This document shows, piece by piece, positions 48,528-60,448 of a stretch of DNA of 64,000 nt. This stretch comes from Phlebotomus papatasi (Eukaryota > Arthropoda > Insecta > Diptera > Psychodidae): positions 45,756,001-45,820,000 of the forward strand of contig NC_077222.1 of assembly GCF_024763615.1 (NCBI RefSeq), in the 5' to 3' direction. How positions within the stretch are numbered: the first letter of the stretch is position 1; each line of letters starts with the position of its first letter. A program made the position numbers and the translations under genes. The notes under the pieces were generated by a model. It was not told where the DNA came from, ran no database searches, and saw nothing but the letters and a program-made list of their open reading frames with translations.

Positions 48528-50298
48528 TTAATCTTGTTAGTCAGTTGTATTTAACCAATGTGTTTCAACTAGGAAGGAGAGATGAGGGAAATTAACTATT
48601 GGAATTTATCACTTAACTCACAAATCTTACAAATAGTTTCCAAAATAGAAGAGAATGGATTTTCTATACAGTGAGGACTGTGGAGAGCGTTTTTAGTGAA
48701 GTTATAATTCCCAGACAAAAGTTCACTTTGCGTTTAAGATTTCTTTTCATTCCCTCTCACCTTTCATAATTCTCTTTTTGCACACAAGAAAATTCAATCT
48801 CGACCCGTTACACTTGATGCTAAGTGTAATTTAATAATAAAGTGTGTTTGTTGCATTACAAAAGAAATTATCGCTGATCAGGCAAAATTCAATTAAAAAA
48901 CTGTAAAAGTTTTTTTTATTATTATTTTTCTCGAGTAGATGTGTTTTGTGTGTTGAGGAATTAACATAAAATTGTATTTTAATTGAATCTTGGAGGAAAG
49001 TCTGTAGAAAATAAAACGCAGATCTTTAAAGTTTTTTTTTTGGTGTGAGAGCATCTTAAGTTGTTAAGGAAAGGAGCGGAAGAATTGGAAAATGAGAAAG
49101 GGGAGATTTTATGTGCCAGAGGTGTGCAGTGATCCAAAAAATGTAGGTGTTTTGCAAATAAATAGAGAAATAAAATAGGGAAATAATATTTTGTATTCTG
49201 CAAATTTTCTATGTGATGGCTTCTTCGTGAGGAGAAATGTGAGGAGAGTTATTAGAAATTTCACGCTGAAAAATCACGAATTCATAACTAATAATTCAAC
49301 CATGGGCATTGAAATTTTGCAGATAGATAAAAAAAATTGGCTGAAATGCATTTATTGCTAAATATCCTCACGGTTTTACCATATTAGATTAGAGTAGAGG
49401 TTTTTCGTGGTCTTCAAAGAAAATTACTCTCAACACAATTCATGTGCATCGATGACAATCACAATTGTCATTTGTACGCCTCATCGATATGGTTTTGATT
49501 TCTTAGCTAATTCTTTCATGTTATTTCATGCTATATAAGTTTTTCTTGATTTGAAAAGGGTGTTTAAATTGAAAAATACTCATCAAAGGTTTTTTTTTCT
49601 TCTCCTTCAATCAATAATCTCTTTTACGGTGTTAATTTTTACTTTTCTGCTATTTTTCCCTCTCAATAAATTCCACCTTCTATTTTATTGCAGAATATGC
49701 ACAAGGTTGCAAAAAAGGCAATGTTTAATGTGGTTTGTTTTGTAAAGTAAAATGTCTCTGAAGAGAGAGAGACATCCGGAGTTGATGGAGAATGAAATTG
49801 ATTTGGGCATTTACCGCATTTACCAACTCTATCAATGAGATTGATTAACTACGGGTGTATTTATGACATTGTCTGGTGTAGAAAATGCAGCAATTCTGTA
49901 GTGAATCAATCAATGGAGAGGTTCTGCATCATTTATTTATTCCTTGAATATTTATTCTTGTTGATTGACTTCTGCAATAGTGAACTTTTATTGGAGGTGA
50001 TTTTGCAGCTGAATCATTTAATCCTACAGCGTAAATTCGCTAGAAAAATAATTTTGAAAATGAATTGCACGGTCTTTAATTGATTTAGTTAATTTTTATA
50101 GTCGGAACTATAAATTTTATATGCGATTTAAATTATTTTATGATATCTGTAATACTATTATATATTTCCGAAAAAACAACTCCTCAACATGTTTAGTAAA
50201 CATTGTTTTGTTTTTATACATTTTTTATACGTCATCAGTTTTGAGTATATGAGTTGTTCAGAGTATGAATGGGCTATATTCATTGGGAAATGCATATA
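48528..50298. other. Low-repeat stretch without a recognised gene
   Basis: No transposon ends are seen. A short frame at 49751-49837 (MSLKRERHPELMENE at its start) and a GAGAGAGAGA tract are present, but there is no family match or clear splice context. It may be intronic to Apc. Confidence 0.4.
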
Positions 50299-50541
50299 GG
50301 GAGACCGGGGTACAATTAGCCAGGGGTAGAAGTAGACAGTGGATTTTTCTCGTTTCCCTTAAAATGTACATTGAGCAAAGTATTTTTTTAATGAAAGCAG
50401 GAACACATCCCCATATTCCCAGAAATATTTATAATCTGATGCTGTTATCCTACAATTTAGAAGCATTTTTATAAAATGGGTATAAAATTGTAGTTTTGAT
50501 GTTACAGTTTTTGGCCCAGCATTTGGTTTTCTAAGTTGTTA

Positions 50542-50881
50542 CAGTAGACTCTCTCAAATTCGGGCATATGGGACCGAAATGTCAGCCGAATTAGACAGAA
50601 ACTCGGGCGACAACCTTTTTGAAATGCAACGATTTTTTATTCATGTGTGTATATAGATATTGAGTTTACACACTCATATATAACGTAAATTGCATGAAAA
50701 TCCATTAATAATGCAAAATCACATCAAACCTAAGACAAACCATGCCAAATTTTAGCATATTTGATTCATTTCATAATCATAATCAAACTTGAAAAATGAC
50801 AACAAACTTTTTTCAAATTTAACTGCTGCCCGAATTAAAAAGTTGCCCGATCTTAAAAGAGCCGAATTAGCGAGTCTAGTG
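50542..50881. mobile_element. Family T element, copy 2 (340 bp)
   Basis: CAGTAGACTCTCTCAAATTC at the left and GCGAGTCTAGTG at the right, flanked by TA. It has the same length and AATTCGGGC words as the copy at 12301-12640. Confidence 0.85.
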
Positions 50882-50930
50882 TAGTCAAAATTTCACAGTT
50901 TTACTTTGTTTCTGGTTTAACCCTGTAAGG

Positions 50931-51984
50931 ACAATTGGAACACCGGTGTCCCATAAAGAAAATAATTTTTCCTGACTGCCTAAAGTTATTTTTTTCTTAT
51001 GTCTGTACATAATTGTAAAGTAGAAGGTTGAAAGAATCTAGAATATTTTTGCAAGTCTCTAGCTACTTGCTATGTAGTAAATATTTAAGCTAAAAAATGA
51101 CGATTTTTTAAATTCTCAAATTCATAATTGAATTTATTTCAAGTGTGCTCATCCGGGCGCTTCGCTATCCGGATCGTTTATGACTAATCCACTTAAAATA
51201 ATATTTTTATTTTTATTACCGTAATATAGTCACTACAGTAACATAATGTAACTATTCAAGTTTGAGAAAAAGCAAAAATAATATTTTTATTCATTGAATA
51301 AGTGAGTGTAATCGACTCATTTCAATCTTGTGCCAGCTGGGTTCTTCACTAATAATTTTCGGCAAAAAACAAACGAGCAGTAAAAAATTAAAAATGAGCA
51401 GTAAAATATCTGATTATGGTCAGTAAAGAACTTAAATCTTTACAAAAATGAGTCTATTTTATATATTTAACATTTAAAATAGTTCCATATAGAGTGAAAA
51501 GCCCTTTATTTTCCCTTTGCTAAAATTTATAAATTTTCTTTAATATTTCTGATATTTTATTTTTATATTATATTTCTGAATGAAACAGTGAATAATTCTA
51601 TGGATTTGGAAGAAGTAAAAAAGAATTCTATCAGTTCAAAAACAAGCGTTTAAGTAGCACTCTTAGGTAAACGATCCAGTTACCCCACCTTACTATATTT
51701 TTTATACTTTGAATTTTTTTAGCAAAACCCTTTTAAGAATAAGAACTACAACACTCTTACGTAATATTTTTTTATTAGAGCGAAAATTATTATTCATTGA
51801 TATTGTCAGAAAAAATACTTAAATTTTTAGGCTATTTTTGTCCCTATCGTTTATAGAGGCAAAAAATATACCGAATCAGACTGCTGGACTTTCCAATGTT
51901 AGAGGACTTATCATAGATTATGTTTACCAGTTTCATTTTTATTGTTGATTTTCGGTCCGTAAAAAGTGTCTCGTCCTCAAAGGG
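50931..51984. mobile_element. Family H TTAA-inserting element, copy 1
   Basis: Flanked by TTAA (50927-50930, 51985-51988). The tips are CCCTGTAAGGAC and the inverse of CCCTTTGAGGACGA. Just inside the left tip is the palindrome ACACCGGTGT. A second copy begins at 63730. No transposase frame is visible. Confidence 0.8.
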
Positions 51985-52654
51985 TTAATAAATGTAATTA
52001 AGAGATATTTTTCACTTGGACAATAATTATCTACTTTTTTTTTGTATAAGATGATAAACACTGAAACAGCCCTCGGGGCAGATGTAGCCACTCATCCGTG
52101 GTGGGATAAAACTATTGATGATTTTTCACTAATACATGGATATTTGTTTGATGAAAAAGTACTTATTGATATTCCAAGTAATATTGCCATTTGGATGTGT
52201 GATTTGTGAAACAGATTTTTTTCAGGATGTTTGCATCAATTTTGCAGTAATTACAAGAATGTCATTAAAAAAGTCGGCTATAGCCTTTTTTGGGTTTAAA
52301 TGACATAGCATCAGTGGGCTTCATTGTATCAAGCGAAACAATATTTGGCATCTCCAGTTTAAAATTTCGTCTGGAAAACTGGTGGCAATTAGTACCCAAA
52401 AAGTGGCTATATTTACCCAGGCCAGGGCACGTGTAGCCAATGTGTCATACTTTTTTCATTATCCTCCCTGCAAGAAGTCAAGGATTTTAGAGATTTGAAC
52501 TTTTAATACAGCCTTTTAATACTTTTAATTTAATACAGCCAATATCCTAATGCTATTTATGAAAAATAAAAGTATTAGACAACTTTATCATGTTTCATAA
52601 ATCATGCGCGAAAAAAGCCTCATTTGCTGGCTAAAAGTACCCCGGTCTCCCCTA

Positions 52655-54374
52655 CGATAGGTTGATATTTTTCTCATTTGAGTGTTATTTGAACTTTTCT
52701 CACCTCGTCACCCAAAAGGTGGTGAAATTTTGGTGAAATTTTGAAATTCTAAAGTTTTAAGAAAACGTCACAGTGTTTTTTCCCATCTGTGCCTTTTTGA
52801 CCAAACGGTTAGAGATATCTACTTTCAATTTACGATAACATCCCCATGCACTCAGAGTTGCAGGAATTTCAATATCGTCTGTAAAGAATCTTAGCTACCA
52901 TGAGTTTATCTGACCTTAACCCTGGGTAGGGATTCTGTAAGTAAATGGATCGCTTCACTTGTATTTTAAATTAGTTGCCAGACTTTGTTAGAAACAAATA
53001 AAAGAATGATTTTTTTTCAACATTTTTTTTTCAGTTAAATAGTACTTCATCCTACTTTTACCAACATAGTGAATCTTTCACTGTCCTGGCGAATCATTCA
53101 CAGTCATCAGATAATTTCTACTCTGGTTATTTGTCACTGACAAACGCGTTCGAAAGTAGAATGTGTTATCACCCTAGTAACAAAATTTGGAATTCCATAT
53201 TCCATGAGTCTCCCATGCAAGAGAAAATGTGGATTAATAAATTAAGTGATAACTTAATTAGTTATCATGCCCCACCCACGAATTTTCTAAATTTCTAAAT
53301 TCAAATTTGATATTTTCACTATCTTTTTTTGTATGCAGCTTTTCTAGGGCCCTTATCCCTAAAAAACTCTATTAATGGTCTATATTATTTTTATTCTTAA
53401 TATTTAATACAATTGTGTAGTGTAATCAATGAACTTTCCTGGAAAAGTGTCTTTACAACTCTTCAGATATTTCTCTTCATTCTCAATTTTTACTATACCA
53501 TATAATTTCTGCTCTTTGCAGCGGTTTACTCCGTACTTATATATACATGATTTTTTTTTGATCACTCAAGGATGACGATTTTTTTTCTGTCCAATTTTCA
53601 TTTTTTCGCCATGCGACAATGAATTGACGACTTCATTGAAGCGCGGACTTTTTATTGAAGCATCTTATATTTCTCTCAGACGTTGAAAAACTGAATTGTT
53701 GCCGAAGACAATTGTTGGTGTAAGATGAAAATAGGCAATTGGATGCAAGATGCAATTTATTTGAATTATGTGAAATGACACTTGAATGGGTGTTTCCGAA
53801 ATAGAAAGTCCATCAAAAGTGAGAGGAAATATGGTGATTGAATTACTTCTTTTATGATGGTTAATGAAACATTTCACTACAGATATAGGGGATATGCAGG
53901 CAATTTTGGTTTTTTATTGGATATATTTACTTTTTATTAATCTAGAATAGCTTAATTAAAAACGTGCTCCACTTATTTTTACATATTTTTTCCTTATTAA
54001 ATAAAGTATTACAACTTTATTCATTATTATCTATGTTAAAATCCCACAACAAGATTCTTTGTGCCCTAAATAATTCGAAAATCCATTCATATTGATAAGT
54101 TTTAATAGAAATATCCCATTTGCAGCAGATTCTGAATTAGGCTATTTTCTGTTACATGCTTTTTGAAAGTATTTTTTATGTTCAGTTTTAATAAAATTAG
54201 AAAATCTAAAGTGACCCCAAAGTAACAATTCCTATTAAACAGACCTATTTTTAATATACAAGAGTTCACTAGTACGAGAAATGTTTCACAAAGTCGAGAA
54301 ACGCATAAAAAGTTTCACGAAACGCAAGAAACTAAAATATGTACTTTGTTAGAGAAACATTTGAATAAGTCACA
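52655..54374. other. Non-coding stretch with one old repeat
   Basis: Bases 52800-52925 share phrases with 27380-27480 and 9250 (AAACGGTTAGAGATA, AAAGAATCTTAGCTACC). The remainder shows no gene or element end. Confidence 0.4.
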
Positions 54375-54376
54375 TA

Positions 54377-55448
54377 GGGTAAAGGCTCATAATTTTGTCC
54401 AGTTTCTTATTTTGGACACTTTGAGGTTAAAATTGGACACTAAAAACAAATTGATTAAAATGATGGATTTTTATTCCAATATTTGATGAATAAAGAATTC
54501 TATCTAAATATTTGTTCTTTTTAGAAGATTTTAATACTAAATACGTTAAATTTTGAATATGATTTAAGTTGAAATTGCTTTTGTTGAAAATTCAGTGTGA
54601 GCAATTGCTTACGAGAAATATGACAGAACTTCGTGTTTACTTCAGTCTTATTTAGCTGTGGTGAAGTTACTAACAATGCTTCTTCGCTTTTTTTGAATAA
54701 TATTATTGAATATTCATTGAATATTGTATTGATTCACGTTAGTAGTGATTAGTACATTTGACCTGAAGTGAGATTTGCCTTGTGAATTAGATTTTTTGTG
54801 TGAAAAATGGGATTTTTTTTTAAGACATTTACAAGTGAGGTGATACTCCTTATTTTGGTCAGGTGTTTTTCTCACGAAATTTCGTGAAGTTTTAGCTTTT
54901 GTGATGACTAGGTTGGACAAATGCCTGGAGAAACAAAAGAAGCATTATCTCTACGAAAGAGAAGTAGCGAGAAATGCCTTTGAAAGGCTCCCGGAAAGTC
55001 CAGGGAATGAGCGAATCCGCACGTACTTGGAGTACCGAAGTCAACTCACTTTAATGAGTGATATGGAAAGTTTCCGGGCTTCTTGTGACATTTTACGTTT
55101 CCCTTATATGAACAGGAAGAGGACTTGGTTAGTTTGGTTCATGAAAAAAAAAGAACAATGGGCATCCTGTTAAGGCGGATTAGCTGTCCAAATTTACAGC
55201 CAAGTTGTCCAAATTAATAAGAAAGTTGTCCAAAATAAGAGTCAAATTCACCTCTACATATCAATTCATTTTTAAACGTATTAAAACTAATTTTAGTAAA
55301 AACAAAGACAATAAACCCTTGCCAAGCTTCTAAACAACCCTTCTGAAAAGAGTAACAAAAAAAGTAAATTAGTATTGAAAATATCGCACTTCAAACTTGG
55401 AACATCGATGCTTATAAGCAGACTGTTCAAAATTATGAGCCCTTACCC
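54377..55448. mobile_element. Family J element, sister of family I
   Basis: The ends GGGTAAAGGCTCATAATTTT and inverse are flanked by TA (54375-54376, 55449-55450). The inner right arm (ATGCTTATAAGC, TTGTTACTC read in reverse, AGAAGGG) matches the corresponding part of family I, so the two are related. The repeated word is TTTTGTCCA/TTTTGGACA in place of TTTCGGCCA. The frame at 54901-55173 encodes 90 residues with no recognisable domain and is entirely inside the element. Confidence 0.85.
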
Positions 55449-55450
55449 TA

Positions 55451-55899
55451 TTGGTTACTTGAGTTAAACCATTCAGACTTGTGGCTTGGTCACATGGCTT
55501 AACAGTCCTTGTTTTATTAATATATAGGATTGCTTTTAAAATAATTTTTTCTTTAGAAATATTTAATTGTAATTAATTCAAATCCTCATACCCCCTGTTC
55601 CATACGTCCACCGCCGCCTCAACGTTGGTGGCCAGTTTCTAAAGCCAAGTGGCGGACATGCTTCTTCACTGATTGTATAAGCATAAGGTTATATACAATG
55701 TAGTGTTCTTTATTATGTATAAGAGTGATTTCAAGGGTGGTGAATTAACATTATTAAACTTTAAAAATTAAAATTTCTTTAGTTATTCTCGAGGAAATGT
55801 GGCTTAAAATTGTATTGCGAGGACCCAACCCTGTATATAAATTTAATATTATCTAATATGGCACTTTTCAGTTATAGTGATCCGTAGGTTGTATCTGAG
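55451..55899. other. Non-coding stretch
   Basis: No feature recognised. Confidence 0.4.
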
Positions 55900-56032
55900 G
55901 TCCTCGACACTCTTAAGACTTAAGCCGAGAGACGGCTTAGTGCAAAATGGTAGAAATGTGGTTTAACCATTATTTCGAATATAATTACGCTAATCCGTCT
56001 CTCGGCTAATCCTCACGTGTGTCAAGGCCCTA
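55900..56032. mobile_element. Family M hairpin MITE, copy 2
   Basis: AAGCCGAGAGACGGCTTAG and CCGTCTCTCGGCT form the arms, as in the copy at 5555-5689; the outer TGTCAAGGCCCTA is also shared. Confidence 0.8.
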
Positions 56033-56345
56033 AGCCTTAGTTTATACAAATACATTTAATTTTAGTCAAATCTCTTGACTAGATGGAATTTTTAGCCATT
56101 GACCTTCATTGAGTTGGAATATTTCAAGATCATTGAGATACAGATACAAGATTTTCACTCGAGGAGAAATTTAAGTTGTCTGTTATGTACTAAGATCAAT
56201 TTAGGATGAAAATCTGGTTGGTAATCATAAATTATCAAATGGCTTAGCTTCCTCTAATATGGCCGTGTTTGCCTGTACAGCCTGTATGTAATAATTTCCC
56301 ACAATCTTATTGTATTTATCCCTTTCGTGTATTTTTCCCTTTCAG
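56033..56345 (+). other. Intron end with acceptor before the Apc exon
   Basis: Ends in CCCTTTCAG at 56337-56345, a good pyrimidine tract plus acceptor. No other feature. Confidence 0.65.
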
Positions 56346-57434
56346 AATAAATATGCAAGTGTAGAGAGAAGAATGGATTTTGATTTTGATGATTTGTGCG
56401 TGGATCAGCCACATTTTCTCGACTACACGGCCGAGGAAACAACCACCACATCATCCAGCAATTCGGCCGACAAGAATGGGGCATTTGTGTACACGGGCAC
56501 GAGGCGCAAGAAGACATTGTCAGGGGGTGGGGGCGAAAGGGAGCACCACAGTTTGGGACGTGAGCCCATGAGTCGCGTGACGGAATTTGATGATTTGAAG
56601 TACGAAAGGAAGCATTCGCTGGATCGTGAGAGGGGAAGGAAGGTGATGGTGTCTTCGTTTCTCGATCAACGAGAATCACCGTCGACATCGTCACATGTTT
56701 GCGGAACTTGGCCGGCTGATCGTCCTTCTGATCTTCATCCGGTTCTCAGTGCAACTTCACAGCCGCCAGGGGGCATTTGTGAGTTGGGGCCAAAGGTAGA
56801 ATGTGTTTATTCTCTGCTGTCTATGCTTGGATCACATGATGCTGTGGAAATGTCATCGAAATTCCTTGAATTGTCCAGAACTCCAGAGACATGTGCCACT
56901 TTGCGACGTTCTGGTTGTATTCCACTTCTGGTTCAGATGATCCATTCGGACTCTGACGAAGTAGCTCGGAAGAATGCCAGTATAGCTCTACACAATGTGG
57001 TTCTATGTCATCCGGATGACAAAGCAGGAAGGCGAGAAGTGAAAGTATTGCGACTTATTGAACATGTGATGGAATATTGCAATTTCCTCAAGACACTGAA
57101 ACAGTCAGGAGAAGCAGTGGCCGATGACACGGAAAGGCACCCTAGTCAAGCAATTAGTAGTCTCATGAAAATCAGTTTCGATGAGGAACATCGGCATGCA
57201 ATGTGTCAATTGGGTGCATTGCAGACCATTGCCAATCTCGTGCACCTCGATCATGCGGCTCATGGGGCCAAATCGACTGATCCCAGGTGCATCTCACTCA
57301 GACGCTACGCTGGCATGGCTCTCACTAATTTAACATTTGGAGATGGCAATAACAAAGCTTTGCTGTGTTCCAATAAAGACTTCATGAGGGCCCTGGTAGC
57401 ACAATTGGACTCCAGTGCAGATGATTTACTCCAG
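56346..57434 (+). CDS. Apc: Adenomatous polyposis coli homologue, N-terminal armadillo exon
   Basis: APC is the scaffold of the cytoplasmic beta-catenin destruction complex, where it binds Axin, and it links the cortex and microtubules. This exon runs from the acceptor at 56344-56345 to the donor CAG/GTGAGC at 57434-57435. From the methionine at 56373 it encodes 354 residues. Residues 1-135 are acidic then Ser/Gly/Arg-rich and show no coiled coil, unlike the N-terminus of vertebrate APC. From about residue 140 the armadillo region begins: VYSLLSMLGSHD, then RRSGCIPLLVQMIH, IALHNVVL and PDDKAGRREVKVL, the signature ISFDEEHRHAMCQLGALQ, and RRYAGMALTNLTFGDGNNKA. These match human APC closely. 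The last residues before the donor, ALVAQLDSSADDLLQ, sit where the family continues with IASVLRNLSW, so the next exon is beyond the window. The frame is open upstream of 56373 to the exon start, so either M at 56373 is the start or an upstream exon contributes more. Which fly paralogue (Apc or Apc2) it represents cannot be decided. Confidence 0.95.
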
Positions 57435-58028
57435 GTGAGCTTAAATTTAAATACAAAATTGCGATAAAGGAAATAATATCGCACATTGGCGATTTAAGTC
57501 ACATTGTAGGTTTTCCTTTTTCTCGAATATTACATAATTAATTAGTGGTTTTTACCTGAAGAGGTTTGTTCCGAAGATTGTCCGCAATCTTCAGAACCTC
57601 TAAAATTTTATTCGACTTAGATTTTATGTAATGATTTTCCATAACATTGAAGAATTGACGACTCAGATTCATTCTAGCAGTATGTTTCTCTGGGCAATTT
57701 TTCTTATTTCAATTTTTTTTTAACCTAAATTAATTATCAAAAAAATACAATATTTTTTCATTATTTATTATCACTTTAATATACACTGACAATTGCAAAC
57801 GTTATAAACTGACCATTGTAAGATTTAGAAATGTGCAAACCCACCAATTGTCTTGCAAATGACATAACTTCAAATTATAACTCGGTTAAAATGAGTTAGT
57901 TGCATGTATTTGACCATTTTGAATAAGTTTCCTAAATGTGTCAAGAAACATTTGACCGATGAAAAATGATCGACTTTTGGGAAACAGATATTTTTACTCT
58001 GAAATAAAATTAATGATCTTTTTTGAAA
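57435..58028 (+). other. Start of the following Apc intron
   Basis: Donor GTGAGC, then AT-rich non-coding sequence. No next exon was found up to base 64000, so the intron exceeds 6.5 kb. Confidence 0.6.
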
Positions 58029-58303
58029 TAGGGAAGACTGGGGCAAAACGCATATTTAATTCTTTCACGAGCTCTGAGAAAAATTAAATGTTTTATAATT
58101 AGCATATTATTATAGGAAATTTACTGTTCTATAACATTGCAGAAGACAATTTTCCTCTATCTCGAAAGAAATGTTATTTTTGAATCATTTTCTAAAAGTC
58201 GATTTTGTGGAGATTCTCAAAATTGCTTTGGCAAATTTTGTCAGTCTTCGGATAATTTGTGAGGTTTTACTCTCGAAAACATTAAAAATATCAAATAGAC
58301 GTA

Positions 58304-60135
58304 AGGTAAATGTACCAGCGAGCGATCGTCAGTGTTTCTCGGATCGGAAGGTTGTCCCGCGTATCGACACCCTAAAATAAAATGTACTTTTGAAAATTAT
58401 TCACTGTATTTTAGTAATTTTCTTTAGCAAGATGTATCACGTTAGTTCATATTTAATCCAAAGAACCAATTTTCTCGTCGTGTTTCAAACAAAATTGCTA
58501 TTATTTACCTAATTTATTGAATCATTGTATCAGAGTCTTAGCAAAAAATCCGCCATTCATCACCTTCTTAATATTTCACGCGAGAATTTGTCTGCAAGAA
58601 TATGAGGAATTATGTTTGATTACAAATCTGTGTTAATTAAAAATGAATATTCAGTGACTCTAATTTCACTATCAATACACTTTTTTTTTAATTATTTCGG
58701 CAAGGAATATTTAAAATAAATTATTTTGTGCGAACAAGTACGTTTTCTGTCATCTCTTCCTCGAATCGGCACATTTTTTTCATGGAAAATTGCGCTCAGC
58801 GCACTTAGCTGTCATCTTCACAGCCATTCCCGGTGGGACCAAACTACGTATAAACTGTGTATATACGTTGTACGAATACTCAGTATCATCATGTACGCCC
58901 ATACTTTTTACTCAGTACTATTTGCACCAAATGAGACCCGAAGTATGCTTTGGTGTTAGTGTGTTCGTGTGAAGTATTATCTCTTACAGAGTAAATACGT
59001 AGTACTACATACATCGTCAATATAATAAAAACCCCGTATGACAGAAAATGCTGTTGGCAGGCGTGTTGTCAGCTGCTTTGACAACGGGAAATATTTTCCA
59101 TTGGAATATTCTGTTAACAAATTATGTGTTACAATTATTAGTAATATCAGTGATTATAATAGTATAATAATTATGCGACGCTGTGTTATCTATAGAAAAT
59201 TGTGAAGTGATAATAATAAAGAAGTTGCAAACCTAAAATACGCATGTTTTTATTCCATTCGGTGAGTGTTTTTGAGAAATATTTTTTTACACGATACTTT
59301 GTGATTATCTAAATTGTTCAATCGTTGTCTCTGGTTAAATAAAATATATTAAAATCCTTGTGACTTCTATAATTTCGTCAATGTTTGGAAATAAAAACGG
59401 CAGGTGCATGTGACAAGTTTGTTTGGTAGCCATTTATTCTCGTGGGCGCGCATATCTTATTTTATAGATACAAGTACATAGTTTATACAGAATTTTCGTA
59501 CAATTATGTACTCTCAGCACAGAAATACGTAGTTTATACTGTGTATATGAGTGAACTTGTATTTTTGAATGACAAGTACTCATCAAATATTTTATACATG
59601 TGTAAACTGTATCTTTTCTCCACGAATAAGTCGTAAATACATTGTATGACATGTGAACTGTGTATTTTGGTCCCGCCGGGTTATTAGATGTTTTTGTTGT
59701 GATAGAACATAATTTACCAGTGAAAGTTACATTAAATTTAACAATTTTAGAAGTTGTATCATGTGAATACACAGTACACAGTGTAAGGACGACAAAGAAG
59801 CTTCAATGAAGCCTTGTAGAGTGATTTAGATGCCAAGAAAGCAGGAGAATCTTCATCAAAAACATCTGCCGATCCGTAGCTCACCCCCTTCCGATCCGTG
59901 GAACACCTGATTAAGTCCCTTCTGATCCGCGGAACACATTGCATCCTTTTAATTACACCAATATATTATTATAATTTCCGTAATTAGCAAAAGTGTCAAT
60001 ACACGAAAATGATTAAATGAATCACTAATATATCAATTGGCGTGTAAAAAAATACCAAATAGTGTTTTGGAACTTATATATTCAACTAAATATAGAGCAC
60101 GTCTCTTAACATTCCGATCCGTGGTACACTTCCCT
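58304..60135. mobile_element. Family B element, inserted in A3
   Basis: The tips are AGGTAAATGTACCA and the inverse of AGGGAAGTGTACCA, flanked by TA (58302-58303, 60136-60137). The intact A copy at 7940 still has a single TA at this point, proving the insertion. The word CCGATCCGTGG or a variant occurs at about 59868, 59889, 59917 and 60113, and inverted at 58343. No transposase is present. It contains C2. Confidence 0.92.
58829..59680. mobile_element. Family C element, copy 2, nested in B (reverse of C1)
   Basis: CCCGGTGGGACCAAAC at the left and TTTTGGTCCCGCCGGG at the right; very similar to 866-1722 in reverse over its whole length. Flanked by TT on both sides, so the TA rule does not clearly hold for this family. 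Confidence 0.88.
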
Positions 60136-60448
60136 TATTTTTATAGGAAATTTATTCCTCTACAACTTTGTCGAAGATAATTTTTCTCTATCTTAACGAG
60201 AAATGTGCTTAAATTGAGCTAATCAGTATTGATATTTTCTGTAAGACAAATATTACAAAAATAGGGCTCAAAATTTCATTACTTTTTATTTGACATAATC
60301 CTTCCTCGAATCCCTTGAAACTTTGTATGTTTAAGAAGGTTCATGAAGGCTATCTATAATAAAAATTTCAAGTCTGACTCTCTTTTATTTTAGAAAATTG
60401 TGAATATTGAAATTTTTGTTTTGACAAATTTTGCCGCAGTCTCCCCTA

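Larger units (their letters stand above)
50299..52652. mobile_element. Family G element (host of T2 and H1)
   Basis: The ends GGGAGACCGGGGTACAATTA and inverse (AAAAGTACCCCGGTCTCCC) are flanked by TA (50297-50298, 52653-52654). The word TAGCCA, in GTAGCCA or TTAGCCA form, recurs near 50318, 52085, 52432 and, inverted, at 52627 and 52402. Two other elements have inserted into it. Confidence 0.85.
58031..60446. mobile_element. Family A element, copy 3, carrying B, which carries C2
   Basis: The ends GGGAAGACTGGGGCAAAA and inverse (GCCGCAGTCTCCCC) are flanked by TA (58029-58030, 60447-60448). The two outer parts together align with the uninterrupted copy at 7940-8501 in the opposite orientation. 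Confidence 0.9.

Noticed and set aside
54901..55173. A 90-residue cellular gene
   Set aside because: It lies wholly within family J, has no recognised domain and no splice or promoter context.
56254..56694. A 146-residue reverse-strand ORF over the Apc exon
   Set aside because: It is the antisense shadow of the Apc coding sequence.
59860..60135. CRISPR-like or satellite array of CCGATCCGTGG
   Set aside because: Spacing is irregular, copies are few and they lie in the arm of an inverted-repeat element in a eukaryotic genome.
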